Position numbers and translations under genes: made by a program. Positions 1 through 6,210 of a stretch of DNA of 9,385 nt are shown here, piece by piece (within the stretch, counting starts at the first letter, position 1; each line of letters opens with the position of its first letter). The notes beneath the pieces were generated by a model that worked only from the letters and a program-made list of their open reading frames with translations, was not told the DNA's origin and did no database searches. Origin of the DNA: Kordiimonadaceae bacterium (GTDB lineage Bacteria > Pseudomonadota > Alphaproteobacteria > Sphingomonadales > Kordiimonadaceae); assembly GCA_016763495.1 (NCBI GenBank), contig JAESTR010000009.1:1-9385 (forward strand), in the 5' to 3' direction.

Positions 1-17
1 AATGGGCCAGATTAGAT

Positions 18-527
18 TTACTCAGCAGCTTTTTCTTCAGCTGGCTTTTCTTCTGCAGCAGCTTCCTCAGCAGGCGCTTCTTCAGCAGGAGCAGCAGCGG
101 CTTCAGCAGCGGCAGCTTTTGCAGCTTCGGCGGCTTCTTTAGCTGCAGCTTTTTCAGCTTCTTTAGCTTCTTTGGCAGCTTCAGCAGCAGCTTCAGCTTT
201 TCCTTTTTTCTCTTCGATCAGATCAAGAGCTTTTTGGCCAGGCTTAGCTTTGTTCGGGTTGTTGCGAACTTTCTTCTCTAGCATGCCAGCAGCTTCAAGG
301 AAGCGACTTACACGGTCAGAAGGGCGTGCGCCTTCAGAAAGCCAATGTTTGATACGGTCTTCAAGAAGAGTAACCCGCTTCTCGTCATCTTTAGCAAGCA
401 TTGGGTTGTATGTGCCCAAACGCTCAATGTAGCGGCCATCACGTGGCATGCGGCTATCAGCCACAACAAGACGATAATAAGGACGTTTCTTTGCGCCACC
501 GCGAGAAAGACGAATTGATAGTGCCAT
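18..527 (-). CDS. rpsP: 30S ribosomal protein S16 with long Ala/Glu-rich C-terminal tail
   Basis: S16 is a small-subunit ribosomal protein that binds 16S rRNA early in 30S assembly. The first ~85 of 169 residues are the conserved S16 fold: it opens [20 protein letters not shown], followed by [20 protein letters not shown] (residues 29-42) and a helix ending in the D-R-V-S-R-F-L region (71-77). Residues ~108-169 are low-complexity, made almost only of Ala, Glu, Lys and Pro, and double the length compared with the ~80-residue E. coli protein. Such tails are known in alphaproteobacterial S16, but this one is long. The start is firm: ATG preceded by AAGGA with an 8-nt spacer. It follows ffh by about 75 nt on the same strand, the usual ffh-rpsP order. 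It ends 17 bases from the window edge, where rimM would be expected next. Confidence 0.97.
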   Translation of the reverse strand: MALSIRLSRGGAKKRPYYRLVVADSRMPRDGRYIERLGTYNPMLAKDDEKRVTLLEDRIKHWLSEGARPSDRVSRFLEAAGMLEKKVRNNPNKAKPGQKALDLIEEKKGKAEAAAEAAKEAKEAEKAAAKEAAEAAKAAAAEAAAAPAEEAPAEEAAAEEKPAEEKAAE

Positions 528-534
528 TTTGTAG

Positions 535-542
535 TTCCTTTC
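535..542 (-). promoter_or_regulatory. Shine-Dalgarno site of rpsP
   Basis: On the minus strand the sequence GAAAGGAA lies 8 nt before the rpsP ATG (counting from the AGGA core), which fixes the start codon. Confidence 0.7.
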
Positions 543-544
543 AG

Positions 545-567
545 AATCCTGAACTCATTTCAGGATT
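545..567. repeat. Perfect 9-bp inverted repeat in the ffh-rpsP spacer
   Basis: AATCCTGAA (545-553) and TTCAGGATT (559-567) are exact reverse complements separated by five bases. In read-through mRNA from ffh this would be a 9-bp hairpin just before the rpsP ribosome-binding site. It has no U-run after it, so it does not look like an intrinsic terminator. As DNA it overlaps the 3' half of a candidate -10 box and the expected start point, so it could be an operator. The function is inferred; the repeat itself is seen directly. Confidence 0.6.
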
Positions 568-592
568 ATTCTCAAGTTAGTGTTTGTGTTAA
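565..592 (-). promoter_or_regulatory. Candidate sigma-70-type promoter for rpsP
   Basis: On the minus strand TTAACA (587-592) is followed after 16 bases by AATAAT (565-570). Each matches five of six positions of the TTGACA/TATAAT consensus. The predicted start near 558 would give a leader of about 30 nt before rpsP. This could let rpsP be transcribed apart from ffh. Short AT-rich matches like this occur by chance, so confidence is limited. Confidence 0.35.
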
Positions 593-602
593 TCAGTCAG
601 TA

Positions 603-2000
603 TTATTTAAACAGTTTGTCGAACCCCGGGGGCATACCGCCGCCCATACCAGGCATTCCGCCGGGCATTCCAGGCATCTGTGGCATACGGCCACCCTTGC
701 CCATTTTACCCATTTTCTTCATCATTTTAGCCATCTGCATGTGCATTTTTAGAAGCTTGTTTACTTCAGGTACACCAACTCCCGCGCCAGCAGCTATCCG
801 CTTCTTGCGAGATGCATTAATAACTTTCGGCTTTTTGCGTTCAACCTTAGTCATGGAAGAAATGATAGCTTCTTGGCGTTTGAAAACTTTGTCGTCTACG
901 CCTTGCTGGTCCATGGCAGATTTCATCTTACCAATGCCCGGCAGCATATTAAGGATGCTTTTCATGCCGCCAAGTTTAGACATCTGCTGCAGCTGCGTGC
1001 GCAAGTCGTCTAGGTCAAACTCGCCTTTGGCCATTTTCTTGGCCATTTTCTCGGCGTCTGCTTGCTCCATGGTTTCTGCAGCTTTTTCAACCAAGCTAAC
1101 CACATCGCCCATGCCAAGAATTCGGCCTGCGACACGCTCAGGGTGAAAATCCTCCAGCGCATCCATTTTCTCGCCAGTACCAACTAGCTTAATTGGCTTG
1201 CCAGTAACAGCACGCATTGAAAGCGCGGCACCACCACGGCCGTCACCGTCCATGCGGGTAAGAGCCACACCAGTGATGCCAAGTTGCGCATCAAACTCAG
1301 CAGCTACATTAACCGCATCTTGACCCGTCAAACTATCTGCGACCAGCAGTGTTTCAACTGGCATTGTCGCATCGCGCACAGCCACAACCTCAGCCATCAT
1401 GCCTTGGTCAATATGCAAACGACCTGCCGTATCAAGCATGACAACGTCAAAGCCTTGTAGCTTGGCTGCTTGCATCGCACGTTTGGCGATATCAACCGGC
1501 ATTTGACCTTCAATAATCGGTAGCGTTTTCACGCCAACTTGCTCACCAAGAATTCGAAGTTGCTCTTGCGCGGCTGGGCGACGCACATCAAGTGACGCCA
1601 TCATAACTTTGAGTTTATTTTTTTCTGTAAGGCGCTTGGCGATCTTGGCAGTCGTGGTTGTTTTACCAGAACCCTGCAAACCCACCATCAAAATGGCGGT
1701 AGGCGGCACACCCACAGTATTAATAGTGCTTGTTTCAGACCCAAGCATAGCTGTCAGCTCGTCATTGACGATTTTGATAACTTGCTGGCCGGGCGTTACA
1801 GACTTTAAAACTTCGGCGCCAACTGCTTTTTCAGTAACCTTTTTGATAAAACTTTTAACGACAGGCAGGGCAACATCAGCCTCAAGGAGGGCAATACGGA
1901 CTTCACGCATTGCTTCCGAGACATGCGATTCCTTTAACGCACCACGGCGTTTAAGGCCATCAAAGATGCCACTTAACCTATCGGAAAGGCTATCAAACAT
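603..2000 (-). CDS. ffh: Signal recognition particle protein Ffh (SRP54 homologue)
   Basis: This is the GTPase of the signal recognition particle. With 4.5S RNA it binds hydrophobic signal sequences on the ribosome and delivers them to FtsY and SecYEG at the inner membrane. Numbered from the chosen start (465 aa), the N domain covers about 1-95 and the G domain about 96-295. Its P-loop is GLQGSGKT (107-114), the DTAGR motif is at 190-194, and TRMDGDGRGGAALS follows from 248. The closing D-F-H-P and G-M-G-D motifs come at about 285-299. The Met-rich M domain includes the RNA-binding stretch INASRKKRIAAG and ends in a Met/Gly/Pro-rich tail. An in-frame GTG at 2012 would add four residues (MSEN), but family members start MFxSLSxRL, so I chose the ATG at 1998-2000. 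The ribosome-binding site before it is weak (GTGAGTG). It is the upstream gene of the ffh-rpsP pair. Confidence 0.97.
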   Translation of the reverse strand: MFDSLSDRLSGIFDGLKRRGALKESHVSEAMREVRIALLEADVALPVVKSFIKKVTEKAVGAEVLKSVTPGQQVIKIVNDELTAMLGSETSTINTVGVPPTAILMVGLQGSGKTTTTAKIAKRLTEKNKLKVMMASLDVRRPAAQEQLRILGEQVGVKTLPIIEGQMPVDIAKRAMQAAKLQGFDVVMLDTAGRLHIDQGMMAEVVAVRDATMPVETLLVADSLTGQDAVNVAAEFDAQLGITGVALTRMDGDGRGGAALSMRAVTGKPIKLVGTGEKMDALEDFHPERVAGRILGMGDVVSLVEKAAETMEQADAEKMAKKMAKGEFDLDDLRTQLQQMSKLGGMKSILNMLPGIGKMKSAMDQQGVDDKVFKRQEAIISSMTKVERKKPKVINASRKKRIAAGAGVGVPEVNKLLKMHMQMAKMMKKMGKMGKGGRMPQMPGMPGGMPGMGGGMPPGFDKLFK

Positions 2001-2072
2001 ATTTTCACTCACTTTCTTAAAAGCGGTTCAAATTCAAACAGTTACCCCAAATAGAAAACCAAACCAGAATGA

Positions 2073-2101
2073 CACCAGTGTGCGAAACTCGCTAACTGGT
2101 G
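2073..2101. repeat. Interrupted 29-bp palindrome upstream of ffh
   Basis: The outer arms CACCAGT (2073-2079) and ACTGGTG (2095-2101) are perfect reverse complements, and so are the inner arms GCGA (2082-2085) and TCGC (2089-2092). A 2x2-base mismatch separates the two stems and the centre is AAC. It lies about 75-100 bp upstream of the ffh start in the divergent gap. It could be a leader hairpin of ffh or a dyad site for a regulator. There is no T-run on either side, so it is not a typical terminator. Confidence 0.55.
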
Positions 2102-2194
2102 GGTACCTTAGGGCGGACCGTTAAAGGCACATTCAAACTATGGCTTCCTTGGGAAGTGAGTGTTGTCTATGGAAAATACCCATAAGTGTCAAGG

Positions 2195-2210
2195 AAAACT
2201 GCCCAGTTTT
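2195..2210. repeat. 16-bp palindrome upstream of the flavin oxidoreductase gene
   Basis: AAAACTG (2195-2201) and CAGTTTT (2204-2210) form a perfect dyad with a 2-bp centre, about 75 bp before the oxidoreductase start. A second, overlapping dyad pairs AAACT (2196-2200) with AGTTT (2226-2230), and GCCC (2201-2204) with GGGC (2214-2217). The position suits an operator or a leader hairpin for the downstream gene. No regulator gene lies next to it in the window, so the role is inference only. Confidence 0.45.
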
Positions 2211-2270
2211 TGCGGGCTCTTGAACAGTTTCTCCCACGCCTTAGATAACTATAAACAGAAGAAACATACT

Positions 2271-2275
2271 GGAGG
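2271..2275 (+). promoter_or_regulatory. Strong Shine-Dalgarno (GGAGG) deciding the oxidoreductase start
   Basis: GGAGG sits 7 nt before the ATG at 2283. The frame is open further upstream to a GTG at 2160, but those 41 codons have no family similarity that I recognise and no comparable ribosome-binding site. I therefore take 2283 as the start. Confidence 0.8.
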
Positions 2276-2282
2276 GGCTCCG

Positions 2283-3545
2283 ATGGCACAGCAGCAGCAA
2301 ACAGCAAGCAAGCTCGGTGAAGCATTTACACTGCCAAACGGCAGTAAACTGAAGAACCGGATTGGCAAAGCCGCCATGGAAGAAAGCCTGTGCGATACAC
2401 GCCATGGTCCCAGTGATACGCTTATCGCACTATATCGCCAGTGGGCACAGGGTGGCGCTGGATTACTCATCACCGGCAATGTGATGATTGACCGAAAATC
2501 ATTAACAGGACCGAGCAATGTTATTGTTGAAAACGCCAGTAATTTAGCTGACCTAGAGACATGGGCTAAAGCGGGGCGTTCAGGCGGCGGGCAGATATGG
2601 GCGCAGATAAGCCATCCGGGCCGCCAAGTATTCGCCGCGGTAAATGAAGAGCCTGTTGCGCCCTCAGCTATTGCCGTGAGCATCAAAGGTGCAAAAGGCA
2701 TGTTTGCGGTACCGCGCGCCCTTACAGAAACAGATATTGGCGATATCATTGAGCGCTTTGCCACAACAGCTTCGGTATTTGAACAAGCCGGTTTTAACGG
2801 CGTGCAAATCCACGGTGCACACGGGTATTTGCTAAGCCAGTTTTTATCTCCCCACACGAACCACCGCACTGACAAATGGGGTGGCAGCATTGAAAATCGC
2901 GCGCGACTGTTACTCGAAGTCGTCCGGGCAGTACGCAAGAAAGTCAGCCCTAGCTTCTGCGTCGGCATAAAACTGAACAGCGCGGATTTTCAACGTGGCG
3001 GCTACACTGAAGAAGACGCAGAAGCCGTTATTAAAATGCTGAATAGTGAGAAGCTGGACTTGCTTGAAATTTCAGGTGGCAATTATGAAGCCCCTGCCAT
3101 GACCGGCACCGCGGGTGGTAAAAGCGTAAAAGAAACAACCAAAGCAAGGGAAGCGTATTTTCTGACATTCGCAAAGAAAGCACGCAGCTATGCCAAAATG
3201 CCCCTAATGGTTACCGGTGGTTTCCGCAGCTTTGCTGGCATGGAAGATGCGCTTGGAAGTGGCGCGCTTGATGTAGTGGGCATGGCAAGGCCCTTTTCTC
3301 AAGACCCAAATGTTGCCAACAATTTACTTTCAGGAGCGTCGGCTAGAATAGACACACGAGCCTTCAAACTGCTTGTGCCGGCGCTGAATTCAATGGCAGA
3401 AATGTCTTGGTCTAAAACCCAGATGCACCGCATTGCAGCAGGCAAAAAACCAGATCCATTCTGGGGGCCATTTATCACCCTTATTCGGTCACAGATACAA
3501 ACGAGCAAAGCCGCAAAACGCTACAGGTCATGGCTGGCAGCTTGA
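2283..3545 (+). CDS. NADH:flavin oxidoreductase, old yellow enzyme family (FMN TIM barrel)
   Basis: This is a 420-residue single-domain FMN enzyme of the OYE/2,4-dienoyl-CoA-reductase N-domain type. The family uses NAD(P)H to reduce activated C=C bonds or related electrophiles. The TIM barrel covers about residues 10-345. Visible motifs are ISHPGRQ (109-115), the substrate-anchor pair in HGAHGYLLSQFLSP (His177, His180, Tyr182), and NHRTDKWGGSIENR (193-206). FMN-phosphate motifs are TGGFR (311-315) and VGMARP (332-337), where many relatives have G-R-P. There is no C-terminal Fe-S/FAD module, so it is not a full dienoyl-CoA reductase. The last ~70 residues form a Lys/Arg-rich helical tail. The N-terminal segment M-E-E-S-L-C-D differs from the YqjM-type active-site loop. 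It stands alone, divergent from ffh and convergent with the kinase. The substrate cannot be told from sequence. Confidence 0.92.
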   Translation: MAQQQQTASKLGEAFTLPNGSKLKNRIGKAAMEESLCDTRHGPSDTLIALYRQWAQGGAGLLITGNVMIDRKSLTGPSNVIVENASNLADLETWAKAGRSGGGQIWAQISHPGRQVFAAVNEEPVAPSAIAVSIKGAKGMFAVPRALTETDIGDIIERFATTASVFEQAGFNGVQIHGAHGYLLSQFLSPHTNHRTDKWGGSIENRARLLLEVVRAVRKKVSPSFCVGIKLNSADFQRGGYTEEDAEAVIKMLNSEKLDLLEISGGNYEAPAMTGTAGGKSVKETTKAREAYFLTFAKKARSYAKMPLMVTGGFRSFAGMEDALGSGALDVVGMARPFSQDPNVANNLLSGASARIDTRAFKLLVPALNSMAEMSWSKTQMHRIAAGKKPDPFWGPFITLIRSQIQTSKAAKRYRSWLAA

Positions 3546-3557
3546 TAGAACAAAAAC

Positions 3558-3600
3558 AAGCTGGCCATTGCCGTGGCTAGCGGCCTGAAGCCAGCTTTTT
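3558..3600. terminator. Probable bidirectional intrinsic terminator between convergent genes
   Basis: AAGCTGGC (3558-3565) and GCCAGCTT (3590-3597) form a perfect 8-bp stem, with a smaller GCCG/CGGC stem (3570-3573 with 3581-3584) inside the loop. On the plus strand it is followed by a T-rich run broken by one C (3596-3605), suited to ending the oxidoreductase transcript 13 bp after its stop. On the minus strand the far side reads TTGTTTTTG, suited to the kinase transcript. The right arm lies inside the last codons of the kinase gene, so the two genes share one compact stop signal. The large loop makes it weaker than a textbook terminator. Confidence 0.6.
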
Positions 3601-5379
3601 CTTTTTATGGGCTTGCACGACCGACAAAACAACCGCGCGAAAATGATTAAAGTTAATAGGCTTAGTCACAACCGCTTCAATGCCTGCATTGCGGTATTCA
3701 ATAATATCATGGTCTCCAGTATTAGCTGTAACAGCAACAATGGGCGGTGGGTTTTTAGATTTAATCATGATCACTTTAGCGGCTGAAAGCCCATCTAATA
3801 TAGGCATCTGAATATCCATACAGATCAGGTCAAATGGCTTTTCAGTTTCGGCTACCGCATCTACTGCTAACTGCCCATTACCAACAACTGTCACTTCTGC
3901 CTTTAGCTTCTGAAGCATTTTAGTGATAACAAGCTGGTTCACCCGGTTATCTTCCGCCAGCAACACTCTAATAGGCATCGCCTCAAGGTTTGCTGCCAGC
4001 TCTTCCGGCGTACCTGCACTTGGTGCCTGCTCCATCTCCTTTGTCCAAGCTTCCAAATCTAAACTGATCTTGAATACAGCGCCTTTGTCCACATCACTCT
4101 TTACATCTATTGTGCCCTTCATGAATTCGATGACTTCTTTCACCACAGACAAACCAAGGCCCGTGCCCGATGTCATGCGGGTAATGGTTTGGTCAGATTG
4201 TTCAAACCTATTGAACATGGAGGAAATACTGTCCCGTGGTATGCCAGGGCCAGTGTCGGCGACACGCCATATAGCTTTGCCAGTTTTCCCGCCTTCGGTG
4301 GGACGCCACTCCAAAGAAACGAGAACGCCACCCTCTTCAGTGAATTTAACAGCGTTGCAAACAAGCTTTGACAGTAATTGCACGATGCGCGCAGCATCGC
4401 TTTTGACCAAAATGGTACCAGCTGGCTTAAAGCTACTCGTCAACGTTATTTCTTTGTCTTCAGCTACAGCACGATATTCGTCCAGCACTTCATGTGTGAG
4501 AGCAACAAGATCAACTCCTTCTTCGGCTAAGATCAGCTTGCCCGCATCTATACTGCCAAGAGCAATCATATCATTCACAACGTTTAGCAAATAATTTGAG
4601 CTTTTCTGTGCTGTTTCCACCAAAAAACTCTGTTGCTTATCGAGATCCGTGTGATCCAGTAATTCCAACATACCCATTGTGCCAGTAAGCGGCGTACGAA
4701 GCTCGTGGGTGATATTGGCAATAAATTGGTCTTTCGCCACATTGGCTTTTTGTACTTTTGCAATTTGCTCTTTCATCTGCTGAGAAGCAGCGGCAAGGCT
4801 CTCAGCTTTATCCCTGTTCGCATGCACTAAAATCACAGACTTATAGATCGTGCGAAACTTCATCATGAAACCCAGTGAACTGGTCCCAACAATTATCAAA
4901 AGTGTGAAAACCAGATGCACATCGTTTTCGTTGGGGATAATATATAACGCCAGCAGAAAGGCCGATGTAGCTACAGCCAGCGCAACGGAATATAGCAGCG
5001 GCGATAAACTAACGATACTGAACACAACTATAATGATAAAAGCATGTGTCATTTGCATTTCATCCTGTGAAAGGACGATGTGCATAAACACCGAAATGGT
5101 ACTAAGCACTGCTACAGGCACAAAAGCCCAATGGCTATAGCGGGCAGGCAACTTCCCAAATCGCACCATACAATGAATGACGGTTGTCACAATGCAGGCT
5201 AGCAGAGAGGAGCCGCCAACAGGAAGCCGAAGGTTCGGCTCTAGATAAAGAGCGTGCGTTGTCGTTAACAGCAGAAAATATACAGCTATAATCGCGCTCA
5301 ATAGCTGCAATTGCGCAAGATATATTTTATCCAAACCTTCCTGCACATCAGGAGTTATTTTTTTTCCTAAATACCCCAT
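3577..5379 (-). CDS. Membrane-bound hybrid sensor histidine kinase with fused receiver domain
   Basis: This 600-residue inner-membrane sensor passes phosphate from an internal histidine to a fused receiver. Six hydrophobic segments lie at roughly 22-42, 55-72, 83-104, 112-126, 127-147 and 155-173. A short coiled-coil linker (about 185-215) follows. The HisKA domain has the H-box A-N-I-T-H-E-L-R-T-P with His225. The HATPase_c domain has its N-box at Asn342, D-T-G-P-G-I (375-380), F-box F-N-R-F-E-Q (389-394) and G-T-G-L-G-L (405-410). The receiver (about 469-590) has acidic residues E476/D477, phospho-acceptor Asp522 in M-D-I-Q-M-P, Thr551 and Lys573. All catalytic residues are present. There is no PAS, HAMP or periplasmic domain, and I do not recognise the membrane sensor. 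No Hpt protein or response regulator lies beside it, so the downstream partner is probably elsewhere. The ATG at 5379 is preceded only by a weak GAAAGA. Confidence 0.95.
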   Translation of the reverse strand: MGYLGKKITPDVQEGLDKIYLAQLQLLSAIIAVYFLLLTTTHALYLEPNLRLPVGGSSLLACIVTTVIHCMVRFGKLPARYSHWAFVPVAVLSTISVFMHIVLSQDEMQMTHAFIIIVVFSIVSLSPLLYSVALAVATSAFLLALYIIPNENDVHLVFTLLIIVGTSSLGFMMKFRTIYKSVILVHANRDKAESLAAASQQMKEQIAKVQKANVAKDQFIANITHELRTPLTGTMGMLELLDHTDLDKQQSFLVETAQKSSNYLLNVVNDMIALGSIDAGKLILAEEGVDLVALTHEVLDEYRAVAEDKEITLTSSFKPAGTILVKSDAARIVQLLSKLVCNAVKFTEEGGVLVSLEWRPTEGGKTGKAIWRVADTGPGIPRDSISSMFNRFEQSDQTITRMTSGTGLGLSVVKEVIEFMKGTIDVKSDVDKGAVFKISLDLEAWTKEMEQAPSAGTPEELAANLEAMPIRVLLAEDNRVNQLVITKMLQKLKAEVTVVGNGQLAVDAVAETEKPFDLICMDIQMPILDGLSAAKVIMIKSKNPPPIVAVTANTGDHDIIEYRNAGIEAVVTKPINFNHFRAVVLSVVQAHKKKKLASGR

Positions 5380-5395
5380 TCAGTATCTTTCAGAA

Positions 5396-5422
5396 CTGTT
5401 AAACCCCTCTTACATTTAACAG
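5396..5422. repeat. Perfect 8-bp inverted repeat in the kinase leader
   Basis: CTGTTAAA (5396-5403) and TTTAACAG (5415-5422) are exact reverse complements around an 11-base centre, ending 17 bp upstream of the kinase ATG. In the kinase mRNA this would form a hairpin with a purine-rich loop (UGUAAGAGGGG) that contains the only strong Shine-Dalgarno-like run in the leader. It could instead be a DNA dyad at the transcription start. Confidence 0.55.
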
Positions 5423-5429
5423 AAAATGG

Positions 5430-5458
5430 TTAATAGAAAGCTCTTTCGAGCCCAGCAA
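5430..5458 (-). promoter_or_regulatory. Candidate promoter of the hybrid histidine kinase
   Basis: On the minus strand TTGCTG (5453-5458) and TATTAA (5430-5435) are spaced 17 bases apart. The expected start is near 5423, directly at the edge of the 8-bp inverted repeat. The spacer itself contains a small dyad, GCTC-GAAA-GAGC. Both hexamers are only moderate matches to consensus. Confidence 0.3.
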
Positions 5459-5524
5459 TTACGCCCAAAACGGCCACTAGATAGTTACAAAAAAAATGCG
5501 GGAATTTGTTGTTGGCTGAGATTG

Positions 5525-5553
5525 AAAAAGGCATCTGCAACAATGCAGACGCC
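5525..5553 (-). terminator. Intrinsic terminator of the ompW-family gene
   Basis: Read on the minus strand, GGCGUCUGCA and UGCAGAUGCC form a 10-bp stem (one G-U pair) with a UUGU loop, directly followed by UUUUU (plus-strand A run 5525-5529). It begins 20 bp after the ompW stop and separates that gene from the kinase promoter region. Confidence 0.85.
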
Positions 5554-5572
5554 CCCTACAATCAGACTAAAT

Positions 5573-6196
5573 TTAAAACCGGTAGGCTAAACCAGCACCA
5601 AATACCCACGGGTTAATGTCTGCGGCAGCGGTAACTGCACCACCGTTAATGCTCACATCGCTTTGGATATAGATTTTTTTGACATCAACGTTGAAAGCCC
5701 AATGGTCATTAATCCCGATGTCTATGCCACCCTGAAATGCCACACCAAAGCTGTTACTATAATCAATAGAATTAAACCCAGCGCTGTCTGCGCTATAGAA
5801 TATAGTGTAGTTGATCCCTGCCCCAATGTAAGGCCGTATCTGCCCGTTAGGGTTAGGGTGATACTGAAGCAGCAATGTCGGCGGCAATACCCACACATGC
5901 CCCAAATTCAAGTCACCCAAACCAGTACCAACTGCACCCATTGTGTGCTTACTGGTAGCTAGGATAAGCTCTGTAGCAACATGATCTGTCCAAAAATAGG
6001 TAATATCTAATTCTGGCACCCAGCTGCTTTCTACTGTGGCTGCACCACCGATAGATGTTGTACTGCTTACATCAGGCGAAACATCGATAACGCGCAAGCG
6101 CACAAGCCAAGGACTGTCTCCTGCTGTGACAGCTATAGTCCCCAATTGTAGTAAAGCAGCACACACGGCTACCCGTAAAACTGAATTTCTACTCAT
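5573..6196 (-). CDS. ompW: OmpW-family outer membrane protein
   Basis: OmpW proteins are small eight-stranded outer-membrane beta-barrels with a hydrophobic channel, linked to passage or binding of small hydrophobic compounds. This 207-residue protein has a signal peptide with a basic start, a hydrophobic core at about 6-22 and a likely cleavage site after V-T-A (residue 25). Family marks are the L-P-P-T-L-L-L-Q-Y-H segment (104-113), R-P-Y-I-G-A-G-I-N-Y-T (121-131), the W-A-F-N-V-D-V-K-K-I-Y-I strand (166-177), and a last strand ending in G-A-G-L-A-Y-R-F with C-terminal Phe, as required for barrel insertion. The mature length fits the family. The start is supported by GAGAGGAA 6 nt upstream. 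It is divergent from the SLC13 transporter and has its own terminator. The gene symbol is by family; the exact ligand is unknown. Confidence 0.93.
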   Translation of the reverse strand: MSRNSVLRVAVCAALLQLGTIAVTAGDSPWLVRLRVIDVSPDVSSTTSIGGAATVESSWVPELDITYFWTDHVATELILATSKHTMGAVGTGLGDLNLGHVWVLPPTLLLQYHPNPNGQIRPYIGAGINYTIFYSADSAGFNSIDYSNSFGVAFQGGIDIGINDHWAFNVDVKKIYIQSDVSINGGAVTAAADINPWVFGAGLAYRF

Positions 6197-6202
6197 ATCG
6201 CT

Positions 6203-6210
6203 TTCCTCTC
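6203..6210 (-). promoter_or_regulatory. Shine-Dalgarno site of the ompW-family gene
   Basis: GAGAGGAA on the minus strand lies 6 nt before the ATG at 6194-6196 and supports that start. Confidence 0.7.

Noticed and set aside
18..210. Repetitive triplets as a microsatellite or CRISPR-like array
   Set aside because: The repetition follows from Ala/Glu codons of the S16 tail in one open frame; there are no spaced identical repeats.
580..1146. Plus-strand open frame of 188 codons rich in Pro, Gly and Ile
   Set aside because: It is antisense to the Met/Gly/Pro-rich M domain of ffh, and its composition mirrors that gene. No ribosome-binding site or family match is seen.
2026..2039. GTTCAAATTCAAAC as a possible regulator box ahead of ffh
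   Set aside because: It is a short direct repeat of TTCAAA and not a true palindrome; AT-rich matches like this are common.
2160..2282. 41-codon N-terminal extension of the oxidoreductase from a GTG start
   Set aside because: No family similarity, and a strong GGAGG with good spacing supports the ATG at 2283. The stretch holds palindromes expected of a leader.
2249..2968. Minus-strand open frame of 239 codons opposite the oxidoreductase
   Set aside because: It is fully antisense to a gene with intact catalytic motifs and gives a Ser/Pro/Ala-rich, domain-free protein, typical of a shadow frame.
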